From: Euborellia annulipes
Lineage: Eukaryota; Arthropoda; Insecta; Dermaptera; Anisolabididae
Assembly: GCA_023213315.1 (NCBI GenBank)
Contig: JAKCPI010001790.1
Span: forward strand, 1-64,000
Direction: 5' to 3'
DNA length: 64,000 nucleotides
Position 1 is the stretch's first letter. The number at the start of each line of letters is the position of its first letter. The notes beneath the pieces are model-generated. The model had not been told where the DNA came from. It did not search any database and was given only the letters and a program-made list of their open reading frames with translations. The position numbers and the translations under genes were made by a program. This document shows, in pieces, positions 35,391-47,082 of this stretch.

Positions 35391-37705
35391 GTGCTATAAA
35401 TGATTCAAAGCATAAAATTAATTATAAAAAAAAACATATCAATAAGAGTTGGGAACGTTTTCTATGGGATTTCCTTAGGTGTTTTTGGTCCGGGTTATCA
35501 TGAAAACCAGGGTCAATCCAAACAAAATAATTATGGGCTGAGCACTTCGTCATCATAGCTATCTAAATTGACTTCATAAGCCTATGCGGCAGAATAAAAA
35601 AAATTTTTTTTTGATCCCCTGTGTTGTTTGTAATATTTTCGCCAAAAAAATTATGTATGGTCGCTGAAAAGGTTGGGAACCATTGATCTAGAAAGCAAGA
35701 GCTTATTTCTTTTTCACTTTATAAAACGAATTTATAGGATCAAGTGTCCCTGGGAATTAAGGGCACAGAGAGATTTTTATTTATTCTCGAATCTCTTAAA
35801 AAAAAAAAAAAAAAATTCCATTTTTCCATTTGACGTGACGTAGAAATCAATTTCAATTCATTGAATCAAAACGTGGATTTCTTTTTATTTGCCCGAGGCA
35901 CTCTGAGCATCAAGTCACAGACCTCAAGCTTGGTCATCTGTAAAGTTAGTATTTCTTATTTCCCACTTGTCCTGTGCCGATGCTAAGAACAAAGTCTAAC
36001 CTCAACAGGCATCTTCTCAGTTCCCGCAGTTGAGTTCCCCTTTTATGCTTCTCCTTTTGTTTTTATTTTCTTCCTGGCTGCATGTGACCACTGGTCATTA
36101 TTGGTCTTCGGACCTTATGCACCCATTCCAAAAAAAAAAAAAAAAATGTCCTAAATGAGGAGGGATCTTCTCATTTCATATTTTCCATAAGTCAAATAGT
36201 CGAAATTTTTCTATAATCTCAACGTGAGTAAAAACCCAAGATCATAATTTTATTTAATCTAATGAAATATTAGCCTATTCATTTTTTTAACATCTGAGCT
36301 GCTCATTTATGGAATTTAATTTATCTAATGTAGCAGAGAGAGAGAGGGGGATTTACACCAATTAGACATTTTTTATTTTTAAGCTTTTTAAGGTAATATT
36401 TCATACAAGGTTTTCCACAGTTTTTTTTTTTTTTTTTTATCTCTCACTTTCTGATATTTTATTATTGGGCATTATTCAGTATTTTGGGGTCGGCATATCA
36501 ACTATTGACGCGACTGAAAGAAATAAGTCCCCCTTCACCCGCCCTGACGCTTAATGGGGTAGAGCTATCAGTTCTGTACCTAGAACTTTTGCCGCCCTTT
36601 CTAAGTCAATCAAAGGGTGGTTTTTATAAATTAACAAAAATAATAATTGAGACAATCTATAGCTAGGGAACTTTCTACATATATAGGCCTACTGTATATT
36701 CGAAATCATATAGTAATTCATAATTCGTGGAAATCGGATAGTAAACTTATAAAGTGAACAAGTTGTTTTTTTATAACTATAACTAAATATAAAAAATGGC
36801 GCCCCGAAATTTGTGCCGCACGGTGTGGACCGAATCCACCCCCCCTCCCTCCCTAGATACGCCACTGACTAGCATATAGAAATTAGATCAATCAATGAAG
36901 TAAGTGGCTGTTTTTCTATAGAGAGGAGAAGGAGCAAGAGCAGCCAAAAATTAAATCGGAGGCTTTTGTTTTTTGGCTGCACCTGCTCCTTCTCTTGTAC
37001 ATAGAAATTAGAATAAAAATGTATTTTTTGAATTAACGGCCGATCATTAATAAAAAAAGAAGCCACCTATAGGCCTATCATTAAATTGTAATTTTATTTT
37101 ATTTAACTTAAAAATGGAGATCAATCACAAAAATAAAGCGTCCAAGAATTCGCAACAATTTTGGAGAGCTGATAAGGATTAATAAATATCAAAAATATGT
37201 AACTTATATGAATTTTATGCGTTAGAGAAAATTTTGTAACTTAGCTATTCTCTAATTTGCGCCCTATAGTTACGATCTTCTGGCAAAATCAGTTTACTGT
37301 TACCTTCAATATTTGAATAGAATTTTTTTTTTTCTCTCTTTGGTAAGTAAGCCTAAAGGAAATGTAAACACACATGAGCTAATAAAGACAAAGACCAAAG
37401 GGGAAATGGAATATTTGGATTTAGCCCTTGACTGCTGTTGGCTCTCGATAGCTGGCTAAACTCTAACTCCCTCCCCCCCCACCCTTCTGGTCTGTCAATA
37501 ATCAATTATGAATCACTGTCCCTAATAGACACATGGAATTTATAATTGTTCCAATCACGTTAATGCCATCTTATTAGCTATGGGCAAATATTAAATCCGG
37601 ATTATTACTTAATTAAAATAATGTAGGCCTACTAGGGAATAAAAAGTGGGATAGATAGTCAATAGTGACGGATTTAGAATTTCCATTATAAATTTAGAGA
37701 AAACA
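35391..37705. other. Mostly AT-rich; two MITE right-end fragments
   Basis: 'GGTTGGGAACCATTG' near 35675-35690 and 'GATACGCCACTG' near 36856-36867 resemble hAT right ends without visible partners. A CT-rich patch lies at 35880-36110, and a short inverted repeat around 36920-36990 (GAGAAGGAGCA and its complement). No gene recognised. Confidence 0.4.
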
Positions 37706-38007
37706 TCTATATATATAATTCACTAATGTCTGTCTGTCTGTCATGCTCTATTTAGGCAACTTCCCGTTGGAATTTTGAAATGAAATTTTTTATGCATAAG
37801 GAGGACCTTCTCGGGATTACAGGAAAATTATTTTCTTTCCGAAATTCTTATAACTTTTTGAGTTATTAATTCTTAAAGTTACGATTTCTCCCATAGGAAA
37901 TGTATAAAGAAATATTTAAGTATTCTTTTCATTTGTGTATTCTATGAATGTAAACAAATCCAAGTGGCACTGAATTGGAATATAATAATAATAATTCTCT
38001 ATTGCCG

Positions 38008-38276
38008 CCCTCGGGGCATGGTGTAGAGGTTAGCGTGCTAACCTCATATACCGAACGTCGCGGGTTCGGACCCCAGGCAGTCCGATGATTTTACATAAGG
38101 CATTTGGATACCAAATGGCTTATATAAGAATGCCTGGACCCCAATATGTATAATTATAAATAACGGATATCGTTTAAAGTCTTAAATGGCCTAAGTTGCC
38201 GAAAAGACTGTGTGAATGCGTGTGTGATTGTGAGTGTGAATGAGAAAAAGTGTGAATGTTTTTAAAAAAAAAAAAT
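38008..38276 (+). mobile_element. tRNA-derived SINE-A (first of pair)
   Basis: Complete: A-box GGTGTAGAGGTTAGCGTG, B-box GGTTCGGACCC, palindromic body, TG-rich tail and A-run. Flanked by AATTCTCTATTGCC on both sides, a likely 14-bp target duplication. Confidence 0.85.
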
Positions 38277-38284
38277 TCTCTATT

Positions 38285-38551
38285 GCCCTCGGGGTTTGGT
38301 GTAGAGGTTAGCGTGCTAATCTCGTATACCAAACGTCACGGGTTCGGACTCCAGGCAGTCCGATAATTTTATTTAAGCCATTTGGATTCCAAATGGTTTA
38401 AATAAGAATGCCTGGACCTCTAATATGTGTATATTATCAATAACGGATATCGTCTTATATGGCCTGAGTTGCCGAAAAGACTGTATGAATGTGTGTGTGA
38501 GTGTCAGTGTGAATGAGAAAAAAAGTGTGAGTGTTGTTTAAAAAAAAAAAA
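38285..38551 (+). mobile_element. tRNA-derived SINE-A (second of pair)
   Basis: Head-to-tail with the first copy and complete. The 5' head starts in the first copy's duplicated target, so insertion was at or next to the same site. Confidence 0.85.
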
Positions 38552-38680
38552 TTTTCTTTTCATAATTAAAAAGAAAAGACGAGGGTCCGCCGCAGGCCCG
38601 AGCCAGCTGGGGGGGGGGTTCAGGAGGGCGAAGCCCCCTGGCTAGGCGCGAAGCCCGCCAAAGGTGGGCGACGCGGCTAG

Positions 38681-39378
38681 TTAATTAAAATGTCACAATT
38701 AAAACTTTACAAAAGTTGCAGAACTTTCCAATTATTTTCTTCTTAAGCCAGACACACACAGAAATCGACAGTCTGTATTTGTGTGCAGGTGTATAGCCAA
38801 AATCACATAGGAACTGACAATTTATCTAAGAGGAATCTGCACATCCGAAGTTTAACCATAGACCTATTATTTGAGTAAATAAATCTTCGCATAGAGCATA
38901 TTTTAAGAGGCTTTATTTTTGCATTTTATGAGCCATATTCTCAGGGATGTGAAATTTAAAGAAAATTCTTTATCACTTGTATAGAAACGTCATCATTAAT
39001 TTAATAATTACCCAGACTTTGCTTCTCAAATATGACAGGAATATTCTCTCTGTTTTAATAAAATTATTTATGACGTTGGCTATCCAATTTCCTCTTGTAT
39101 TAAATATTTAGGATAATCCGATCGTCAAAGCACTAAAACCACCACACACCACAAAAAATTTTATTGGAAAAGTTTTTCAATAAAAATACAAAATAATATT
39201 TCAGCTTTTGTATTATTTTTATACTATCAGTGAGAGTGAGGTCGCGATATGCCCAAGGGAGGAGACACAAGAAAAGAAAGTTTTGGGTACAAAATACCAT
39301 CAATTCAAGATCGGGTCGATAATCAAAAACAAGAAAATAAGAAATTCTAACTGAAAGAGGTAACATTCGTAAGAGAAA
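38681..39378. other. AT-rich, no recognisable feature
   Basis: No gene or repeat family recognised. Confidence 0.4.
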
Positions 39379-40268
39379 AATCTGGTGTGACTGTCGGACA
39401 GCACACAACTTCCTCTTACCTTCTGTAAATCGAAAGTTGTGTTCTGTGCTTGTCACACAAGATTTTTTGTGTCGGAATATATTATAATTTTTTTTTTTTT
39501 TTTTTTTAGAAAAAAAACATTCACACTTTTTTCTCATTCACACTCACACTCACACACACATTCACACTGTCTTTTCGGCAACTCAGGCCATATAAGACAT
39601 TTACGATAACCGTTATTGATTTAATATACATATATTAGGGTCCAGGCATTCTTATTTAAGCCATTTGGTATCCAATTGGCTTAAATAAAATCATCGGACT
39701 GCCTGGGGTCCGAACCCGCGACGTTTGGTATACGAGGTTAGCACGCTAACCTCTACACCACGCCCCGAGAGCTATATTAGAATTCAAGATGTAAAATTTG
39801 TATGGGAAAATATTTATATTTTGTTACCATGGCAACCATTTCTCCTATCTTTCCTATGAAGTACAAGAGTAAAGTGGTGTTCAGAAGATTTCAATGGCAA
39901 AATGAGAATATACATTTTAAAGAGCATCTAATAAATAATTGATTTTTTTAATTTTAATCAAAATCTTTGAAGCAAATTTTTTGGGAAAATCAAAAAACTA
40001 CATCAGTAAAGTACTAGTACTTTTTGGCCGATTTTGTTTAAAAGCTTCGTGTCACGTCCCAGGAAGTACCTAACTTAAATATAAAATTTCAACCTCATAG
40101 ATCACACACACACACACACAGACTGACCATGTCGCTAAAACCACTTTTTGGATTCACGGGACCTCAAAACGTTCATCAAAATCTCTACATCGAATTTTTG
40201 ACATGAATTCAATACTGACTCTATAGGCCTATATATATTACATATATACATAGGTAAGAGAAAGAAAA
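39379..40268 (+). repeat. Repeat B, interrupted by SINE-A
   Basis: 5' hairpin at about 39382-39465, SINE at 39490-39772, then B resumes at 'GAATTCAAGATG' and runs to the 3' hairpin end (AAGAGAAAG). Shares the extra A in 'TTCAAGAT' with the SINE-bearing copy at 3.7 kb. Confidence 0.8.
39490..39772 (-). mobile_element. tRNA-derived SINE-A, inside repeat B
   Basis: Full structure on minus: head with A-box (GTAGAGGTTAGCGTGC), B-box GGTTCGGACCC, body, TG tail, A-run. Confidence 0.85.
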
Positions 40269-41399
40269 AAACGAACTATTTTTAAAAAGGAAAATTTTTT
40301 CAAAGAGAAAACAAAATTTTTAAACGGCATCTCCATATATATATATACTTGTTGAGCCGCATGTTGGGTAATTTTGTTAATTACCCCTCTCGCTTATCTC
40401 TCTATCAATATTATGATAAATAAAAAGATATCTTTTATTATTTTCATCTGATGGATTATTTAGTAATTAAAAAAAAAAAATAGACCTTTTTAAATCGAGA
40501 TTGCTTTTTATAATGGAGCCTTTGCTTTTGTGACAATCGATGGACGACAAATACCCCTTCCATTTACACCTACGGAATTTTTCCGTTCTATTTATTTAGC
40601 ATAGGTGTTTTTTTTTTTTTTTTATTAATGAACGGCTGCTGAAAGGGATTAAAAACCGCATGGGTGATCGCAAAAGGCTGTCTGTCCGTCCGTGGTTTAT
40701 TGATCTACGAAAAGCGGAGGATGAGGAGTCTAAACTCCCGTCGTTTGTTTTGAAAAGCGTCAATCATCCAAAAAGATTATTCGAGTTTTTTTTTTATTTT
40801 TTTTTTTTTTAATGCTAATTATAATGCACCGATAAAAGCATTAATCATAATAATAAACTCGAGAGCAGTGAGGAAGAAAAATAAAATCGCTTTAAATATT
40901 ACAAATCAATATGGATTATAGGCCTAATTCTAGCAACGAGAATTTCAGCAACTATTGAAGAAAAAGTCTGACATCATGATTTGCAAGAAAGGATAGTCTT
41001 TAGTCTTCCCTATGAATTTATATTTTTTTGATTATGCCATTTGATAAAAATTTCAACTTGTTAGTAGCTATAGAATAAAAAAAGAAAGTTCTCGTCTAGT
41101 TAAAATCGTCATGATTACCCTTTACTAGAATGCAAGGGATAAAAAATATATCCTAGAGAGAGAGAGAGAGAGAGGTTGGATGATAAATGTATCCATAAAT
41201 TGAATTGGTGATAATTAAATCCGAGCATAAGCGTGAATGGTCTTAAAGTCGATTTACCGAGAATTTAGTAATTGCCAATTGACTACAAATGTATATATGT
41301 ATAATTAATAACCAAATCAGATGAATGAATATGATGGAATATTAATAATATCACGGATGCTTAACAAGCCAGCGTTAAGGTTATATTTATATTCTAAAT
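40269..41399. other. AT-rich; short AG microsatellite
   Basis: (AG)n at about 41156-41174. No gene recognised. Confidence 0.45.
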
Positions 41400-41674
41400 C
41401 AGTGGTTTCCAAACTTTATGTTACCACGCCTCCCTTAAAAATATTTAATCCTATGACGCCCCCCCCCCCCCCCCCCTCCGCAATTTTATAAAATAATACA
41501 AACACAAAAATTTGTATTGCTAAAAAATTTATTAATACAAACTATTATTTATCTTTATTTATAAAACTTTAGCAATCATTTAGAAAATTGTTCGTTCTGG
41601 CTAATATTCGCGCCTCCCCTTAGACTAGTCCGCGCCTCCCTAGGGAGGCGTGCCTCACAGTTTGGAAAACGCTG
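41400..41674. mobile_element. hAT-like MITE
   Basis: Begins CAGTGGTTTCCAAACT and ends AGTTTGGAAAACGCTG. Flanks TTCTAAAT and TCCTAAAT match at 7 of 8 bases. A C-run interior at 41459-41476 and GCGCCTCCC blocks follow the usual pattern of this MITE type. Confidence 0.8.
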
Positions 41675-41758
41675 TCCTAAATATTAATCTTCTTTAGATA
41701 TGTAAGTGAGGCAGAGCCAGCAAATGAAAATTTTCAAGAGTAATTATAATTTAAAAAA

Positions 41759-43310
41759 AATGCTTTTATTTAAATTGAACTAAAAAGAGAGAAATATTGA
41801 ATTTAATTTAATTTAATAGTTCTTGTTCAAATTGTTGAATATTTATGACTTAAAAGAAAAGCGTGGAGCACTCATTGATAGCATAAGGAATTGTCTATAA
41901 CCTCTGAATCCCCTCGAAGCGTCTACGCTTTTATTTTAAGTCATAAATATTCAACAATTTTAACAAGAACAATTAAATTAAATTAAATTATTTCTCTATT
42001 TTTAGTTCAATTTAAATATAATAAATTATATTTTTATTCTAAACTTTTTACACTTATTTATTATATTGATAGATACAGTACACTGTAAAAAAAAATTTTA
42101 ATTTTAGTATGTTTTAGTATAGTAAATTTACAAATTTTCCTTGTAAATGATAACTATCATACATTTGTATACTAAATTTACAAATATATGCATTCAAAAA
42201 ATTTTTACAACCAAAAAACATTTTAAAATTACAATTCTCTTGGAAAATCAGAGTAAATATTGTAATTTTACCATACGATTTCTAATTTTACAATACAACG
42301 GCATTGTAATTTTAGAACACGGTTTGTAATTTTAGAAAAGGGTTTGTAATTTTACAAAAAGGTTTCTAATTTTACAATACAAGGGTATAGTAATTTTCCT
42401 TTTAAGGCTGTCTTCGACGGCCAACATGGTCGACTTCGTTTCGACTGCTTTTTAGCTTTCTTAATAAAGACATTTTTGGCACTATAAGGATTTATTTAAG
42501 TTATAATAATACAAAAAATAATAATATTATGATAACTTTAAGTTTATTTTTTATTTTATTATTTAGTAAAAATAGTTGACAATGAGGTCATACTTGAATG
42601 CTAAATAGCAGAGATAGAGCATTAGTTAACAGGTGATGCGATGGTCAAATGGGCTAGGCAGCAAGACTTCTACAAAAAAGGTCAGTGTTCAAATCCGGGA
42701 GGAATTTTTCATTAAATAAAAATATTTATTTCACTCCATTCAGGTAGAGACGTCCCCTAAAGGTCAATAACCTATGGGTCCAGTCGTTAAATTTTTTTTC
42801 TTTTTTTCTAAATATTAGTAAAATTACAAACATTTGGATTGTAAAATTGCTAAATATTTGTAAAATTACCAGACATTTGGATTGTAAAATTGCTAAATAT
42901 TAGTAAAATTACCAAATTTGGACTCGAAATTGCTAAATATTGGTAAAATTACCAGACATTTGGACTCGAAAATTGCTAAATATTAGTAAAATTACCACAC
43001 ATTTGTAAACGATTTTTGCAAAGAGTTTTGTAAAAATATAATTCAACTGTATAGTAAATTTAGTATCTATTGGTCTTGGAAATTTGCTTACAACAAAAAA
43101 ATTGTAAAATCATCGAAATTTTTTTTACAGTGTATTAAAAAAAGAAAGAGAGGAAACGTGAGGCTTCAAATAAAGTACCACATTAATTCGGCCTATTTTG
43201 GTCCAGTTAAAAATTATCGAATGTCATAAAAAAAGACTAGTAAATATCAAATTTTACACCTCTAGCTCATCTAGAAAATAGTCTTGAAAATAGATTAATT
43301 CGCATAGAGT
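41759..43310. mobile_element. Element D, copy split by a CACTG-ended element
   Basis: Left palindrome (about 41762-42020) as in the first D copy, then an insertion, then one satellite unit (AAGTACCACATTAA at about 43175). The right terminal repeat is lost. Confidence 0.75.
42081..43132. mobile_element. TIR element with CACTGTAAAAAA ends, inserted in D
   Basis: Ends CACTGTAAAAAA and TTTTTTTACAGTG, with TA on both sides (42079-42080, 43133-43134). The interior carries many 'TTTGTAATTTTA' and 'ATTAGTAAAATTACCA' repeats. A tRNA-like segment (about 42630-42790, B-box-like GTGTTCAAATCC) sits in the middle. No transposase; superfamily uncertain. Confidence 0.7.
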
Positions 43311-43340
43311 AAAATTTTTTTAACATTTAGAGTTGGAGCA

Positions 43341-44107
43341 ATATTTTAAAAATAATTGAATTTTTTATTGAAATTTAAAGGGTCCGGGCACCCGACCCCT
43401 TCTTTCTGCCGCACCGTCGGTACCCCAGAGAAAAGGAAAATAGAAAAGACAATGACTCCAAAAAAAAGTTAAGAATTGAAATGAGACCTTGCACACGAAA
43501 ATACCTGATGCTCTGCCTGGCCCAATGAATTTAATTAAGACTTAAAATATATAATAAAAAAAAATAAGATTTTTTTTACAACTTTAAAATAAGAAAACTT
43601 TTTAACACCTTGTGGGAGTTTTTGTTTTTCTTAAGTGCTAACAATAAAATGAGAAGATAAAGATGAGAGAGAGAGAGAAGAGTGTATTAACCAAATTTTA
43701 TCCTATTATCGATAAAAGAGATAAATAAATTTATCAATTATTCATTTGTTCATTCATTTATAAAATAAAACTTTCTTATACCTTCTATTTAAATTGAAAC
43801 TTCTCTCTCTCTCTCCCACTTGTTTCGTTAAATTTAATGCCCTTTGCAAAAGTTAACACCCAAGAGAAATAAATATGCAAAAGACGATAGAAAATATATA
43901 TAATATATATAAATTCGTAGAAACTAAACGACATTCTAATCGATGAATGAAATAATAAAACAACTTGGGATTGAATTTCTCTGCAATGGAATTTTAATCG
44001 ACTTATAAATAATTGTAATTGTTAGTTGCCTTTGATAAAGTAGACTATGTTCAAGAATTAATAAAAACGTTAAAAAAGCGCTCTCAATTGAGCCAAAAAA
44101 TTAGAAT
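43341..44107. other. AT-rich, no recognisable feature
   Basis: Short AG and CT runs near 43662-43680 and 43803-43816. No gene recognised. Confidence 0.4.
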
Positions 44108-44236
44108 TGGGATACCAAATGGATTAAATAAAAATGCCCGGTCCCCAATAGATGATTACTTAAATCCTGAGTATTTGAGTGTGTGAGAGTGTGAATGGGA
44201 AAAAAGTGCGAGTCCTAAAAAAAAAAAAAAAAAAAA
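44108..44236 (+). mobile_element. SINE-A, 5'-truncated
   Basis: Only the 'ATACCAAATGG' body, tail with GTGTGAGAGTG and A-run remain. The tRNA head is gone. Confidence 0.65.
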
Positions 44237-44294
44237 CTTCAAAATATTTTGTCAATATAAATTTACGTATTGGAAAACTGAGAGTAGACGAGAT

Positions 44295-44548
44295 TATATT
44301 ATTTTATTTTAATTTAATTTTGATTGATTACTCCTCGTGTTGTAGGAAAACTATTTTTAGTATCAAGATGGGGATGATGAAATAATCCAACTACTGGAGT
44401 TGAAATGTTTTATTACTGGCGAACTCACTTTCGCCAAAAGCTATCAACTCCAGTAATTGGATTATTTCATCATCTCCATCTTGATACTAAAAAAGTATTT
44501 TACACGAAGAGTAACCACTAAAAATTGAATTAAAATAAAATAAATTTA
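44295..44548. repeat. Fold-back, about 254 bp
   Basis: 'AGTATCAAGATGG' and 'GATGATGAAATAATCCAA' near 44358-44390 are mirrored at 44455-44492, around a centre near 44422. Outer arms also pair (TTATTTTAATT...AATTAAAATAA). No GAAACG core seen. Confidence 0.8.
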
Positions 44549-44647
44549 GGTAGTTAATGAAAAAATCCAAGAAATAAACTCTTAAATATAGACTATATCT
44601 CCAAATAATATGGTATAAAATTGACTCAGCCTATACCACTTTCAAAG

Positions 44648-45015
44648 AAAACAATTTTTCGGCATCTTAGGCCATATAGACTTTAGACGATACTCAAAAT
44701 TTAAAATAGGATATCTATAGGGGTCCAGGTATATGTATTTATAGCATTTGGTCCAAATGATGACTCTACTGCGGAGACTCGGGTTCGATTCCCCGGCCCG
44801 CAAAAAATGTTTTCTCATTGGGGTCTGGTACGTGATTAAAATTGGCGAGCTACTAGAATTAAGAAGTAGCGGCCTCTCCGATCTATAAAATCAAGATAAA
44901 GGTTGAGAGAAGCCGTTGTACTGACCATACAACACCTCAATACCGACTTGGATGGCCTTGTCCTTTCAGGATGTTTTTGGCTAGAGGAGGTATCCAAATA
45001 ATATAAACAAATATT
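44648..45015. repeat. Chimeric SINE remnants
   Basis: 44648-44755 matches SINE-A tail and body in reverse. 44770-44805 contains a plus-strand B-box GGGTTCGATTCC within GC-rich tRNA-like sequence. 45005-45030 returns to 'ATTCATCGGACTGCCT' of SINE-A, so an unrelated block of about 230 bp is inserted. Confidence 0.5.
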
Positions 45016-45019
45016 CATC

Positions 45020-45545
45020 GGACTGCCTATCTATCTAAAACCAACCCCACGAACGTACAAATAGCACAATACGCAGATGACAGCCCTATTCTGCAGTCAC
45101 CGAAGCCTAAAATCCGGAATAGAGGAATACTCAAAGAAAATAAACTGCTACTTAAAAGTACTGGAAACTAGCCATGGCTAGATAGGAGACTAATTAGGAC
45201 ACCCCACTGCAAAGCGTCAGCAAATACAGGAAGAACTGCAATAAGAATGTTCTGGCTTCTAATAAAAGGCATAAGCCAGCTAGACAATGACTCAAAGCTC
45301 CTGCTCTACAAATCAAACATTAGGACCAAGAATCACATATGGCATTCCACTCTTCCTCAATAGCACCTGCTCAACAAATCTTAAACTGCTCTTGCTGGAA
45401 TCCTAAACAAAGCATTACGAATTATAGCCTTCCACCTCTTGAAATAAACAACCCAATCATCCGTCAGGCACTCGAAATGGACGAACTCGGCGAATATATG
45501 GATCGACTGAAAGAAAACTACAAATGACCACTTGTCAGACATCCC
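45020..45545 (+). pseudogene. Relic of a Jockey-like reverse transcriptase (RT)
   Basis: Plus-strand translation gives IAQYADD at about 45061-45081 (the RT catalytic YADD motif). After a frame change follows ALFCSHRSLKSGIEEYSKKI, the sequence usually found just after YADD in Jockey-clade non-LTR elements. Further on, 'RITYGIPLF' around 45330-45350 matches the segment near the end of the RT/thumb region. Several stops and frame changes make it non-functional. The endonuclease domain and 3' end are absent. Clade assignment is from motif resemblance. Confidence 0.65.
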
Positions 45546-45804
45546 AAACCAATAATGATGGAAAGTTAGTAATAATACTCAAATTATATGGTACACTATT
45601 TTAGAAAGATTTTTTTTGATTTAAAATGAATATGATTTTTTATTAACTTTTTTCTCAAATATAGTCAAGAATTCAGATTTCTATTTTTTTTAAACATTCA
45701 CACTTTTTCTCATTCACACTCACACTCACACACACATACACACAGTCTTTTCGGCAATTCAGGTCATATAAGACTTTGACGATAACCGTTATTAGGTAAT
45801 AGGA

Positions 45805-46083
45805 GACTTTGCAGCCAAGGAATTAAATAAAAAAACTTTTATTTAATTGTTAATCGTCGACGTTTCGGTCGCAACGACCTTCCTCAGGACGATTAATTGT
45901 TAGAATACAAGATTACCAGTATTATATTTAATTATCATTGTAAAATATACAATATTTATTTAAGCTATAGGTATTAAGAGCAAGTCACTCACTCTTAATA
46001 CATATAGCATAAATAAATATTGTATAATTTACAATGATAATTAAATGTAATACTGGTAATCTTGTATTCTAACAATTAATCGT
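45805..46083. mobile_element. Fold-back with one hammerhead-like core, inserted in a SINE
   Basis: Starts near TAATAGGAGACTTTGCAGCC, as does the copy at 59.69 kb. Inverted arms carry AACAATTAATCGTC and 'GATTACCAGTATTA' blocks. The right arm lacks the core and ends in AATTAATCGTCC. Confidence 0.8.
45859..45887 (-). ncRNA. Hammerhead-like core with strong helix I
   Basis: Minus strand: TTAATCGTC, then CTGAGGA, a GGTCG-TTG-CGACC hairpin, GAAACGTC, then GACGATTAA. The flanks pair over 9 bp as helix I and helix II has 5 bp. The GUC triplet is present. Confidence 0.75.
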
Positions 46084-46206
46084 CCAGACATTCTTATTTA
46101 AGCCATTTGGTATCCATTAAATAAAATCATCGTGCTACCTGGGATTCGAACCCCCGACCCTAGGTATACAAGGAAGGCGCGCTACCCACTAGGCCAAGCC
46201 CGACGG

Positions 46207-46967
46207 CATATATAAAATTAATAAATAAATAACATAATATTTCTTATTTTAATTCATCTGACTGCCTGGGATCCGAACCTGCGCCCCGTGGCTTTACGAC
46301 TATCAGTATTGACATTTGTCGTGTTGACTTCTAACCTCTCTACACCTGAGGTGCGGAGGGGGAGAAAACAGCTTTTATGTTTCCTTAATTTTATCCGCTT
46401 CGAGTAAGGTACGTGGGTATTATCTTGGATTTATTTTTTCTGTATGTTTGTAATTGAATACGATCAATTTATTATTAAAATCAAATCAGATGAAAGAAAA
46501 ACTCCATTAAATATTTTATAATAACGAGAGATTGTTTGCGGATAGTTCCTCACAAGCACGTGAATAGAGTTTTGCTCCAGGCAACCCGGCAATACATCCG
46601 TTTGGATGAATTTTAGTTCCCATTATGCTGATTACTTCGCTCTCTCTCTCTCTTTGAGTTTGAATATTTATCGAGGAAGAGTAATTTTTTTTTCCCCATT
46701 TAAAAAAAAATCTGCACATTTGTTTCTCTCTCAAGTTGATAAAATCGCTTGCCACTAAAAAACTTTTTTTAACAAAAAAAAAATTGCAACTTTAATTCCT
46801 TTTAGTACGTGTATAAAAAATTAACATGCAAATAAATGCATATATAAATATTGTGCTTTAAACTGCTAATAATCAGCCAGTCATGAAAATACAAGGGAAA
46901 TTGTTTATTTATATTAATGGGGTCTAATAATTTATTTTCGCTAAACATTCATTAAAGAAAAACTTGC
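46207..46967. other. No gene recognised
   Basis: A GC-richer patch at 46255-46340 with 'CTGCCTGGGATCCGAACC' is a SINE-A head fragment on the minus strand. The rest is AT-rich. Confidence 0.4.
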
Positions 46968-47082
46968 CTCCGGGTTTGGCGTAGTAGGTAGCGTGCCTAC
47001 CTCGTATACCAAACGTCGCGGGTTCGGACCCCAGGCAGTCCGATTATTTTAGAAAAAGTGTGAATGTTTAAAAAAAAAAATA
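46968..47082 (+). mobile_element. SINE-A, large internal deletion
   Basis: Excellent A-box (TTTGGCGTAGTAGGTAGCG) and B-box (GGTTCGGACCC), then a jump from 'CAGTCCGATTATTTTAG' to the tail and A-run. Confidence 0.8.

Larger units (their letters stand above)
37706..38680 (+). mobile_element. Non-autonomous Helitron with two tandem SINEs inside
   Basis: 5' end TCTATATATATAATTC after an A, followed by TCTGTCTGTCTGTC. 3' hairpin GCCCGCC/GGTGGGC at 38653-38669, 7 nt spacer, CTAG at 38677-38680, then T. TC...CTAG inserted between A and T is classic Helitron structure. No Rep/helicase coding. Confidence 0.85.
45675..46206 (-). mobile_element. SINE-A split by a ribozyme fold-back
   Basis: The tail and 'CTTTTCGGCAATTCAGG' part lies at 45675-45795. 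The body and tRNA head (B-box GGGTTCGAATCC on minus) are at 46083-46206. The intervening 275 bp is a fold-back. Confidence 0.8.

Noticed and set aside
36484..36666. 60-codon frame in a moderately GC-rich patch
   Set aside because: Lies in a probable MITE remnant ending GATACGCCACTG; no motif.
44770..44810. B-box-like segment as a tRNA gene
   Set aside because: Only the 3' half resembles a tRNA; the 5' half is SINE sequence.
46968..47045. Good A-box and B-box, possible tRNA gene
   Set aside because: No cloverleaf acceptor pairing is visible, and the sequence continues into the SINE-A body and tail.
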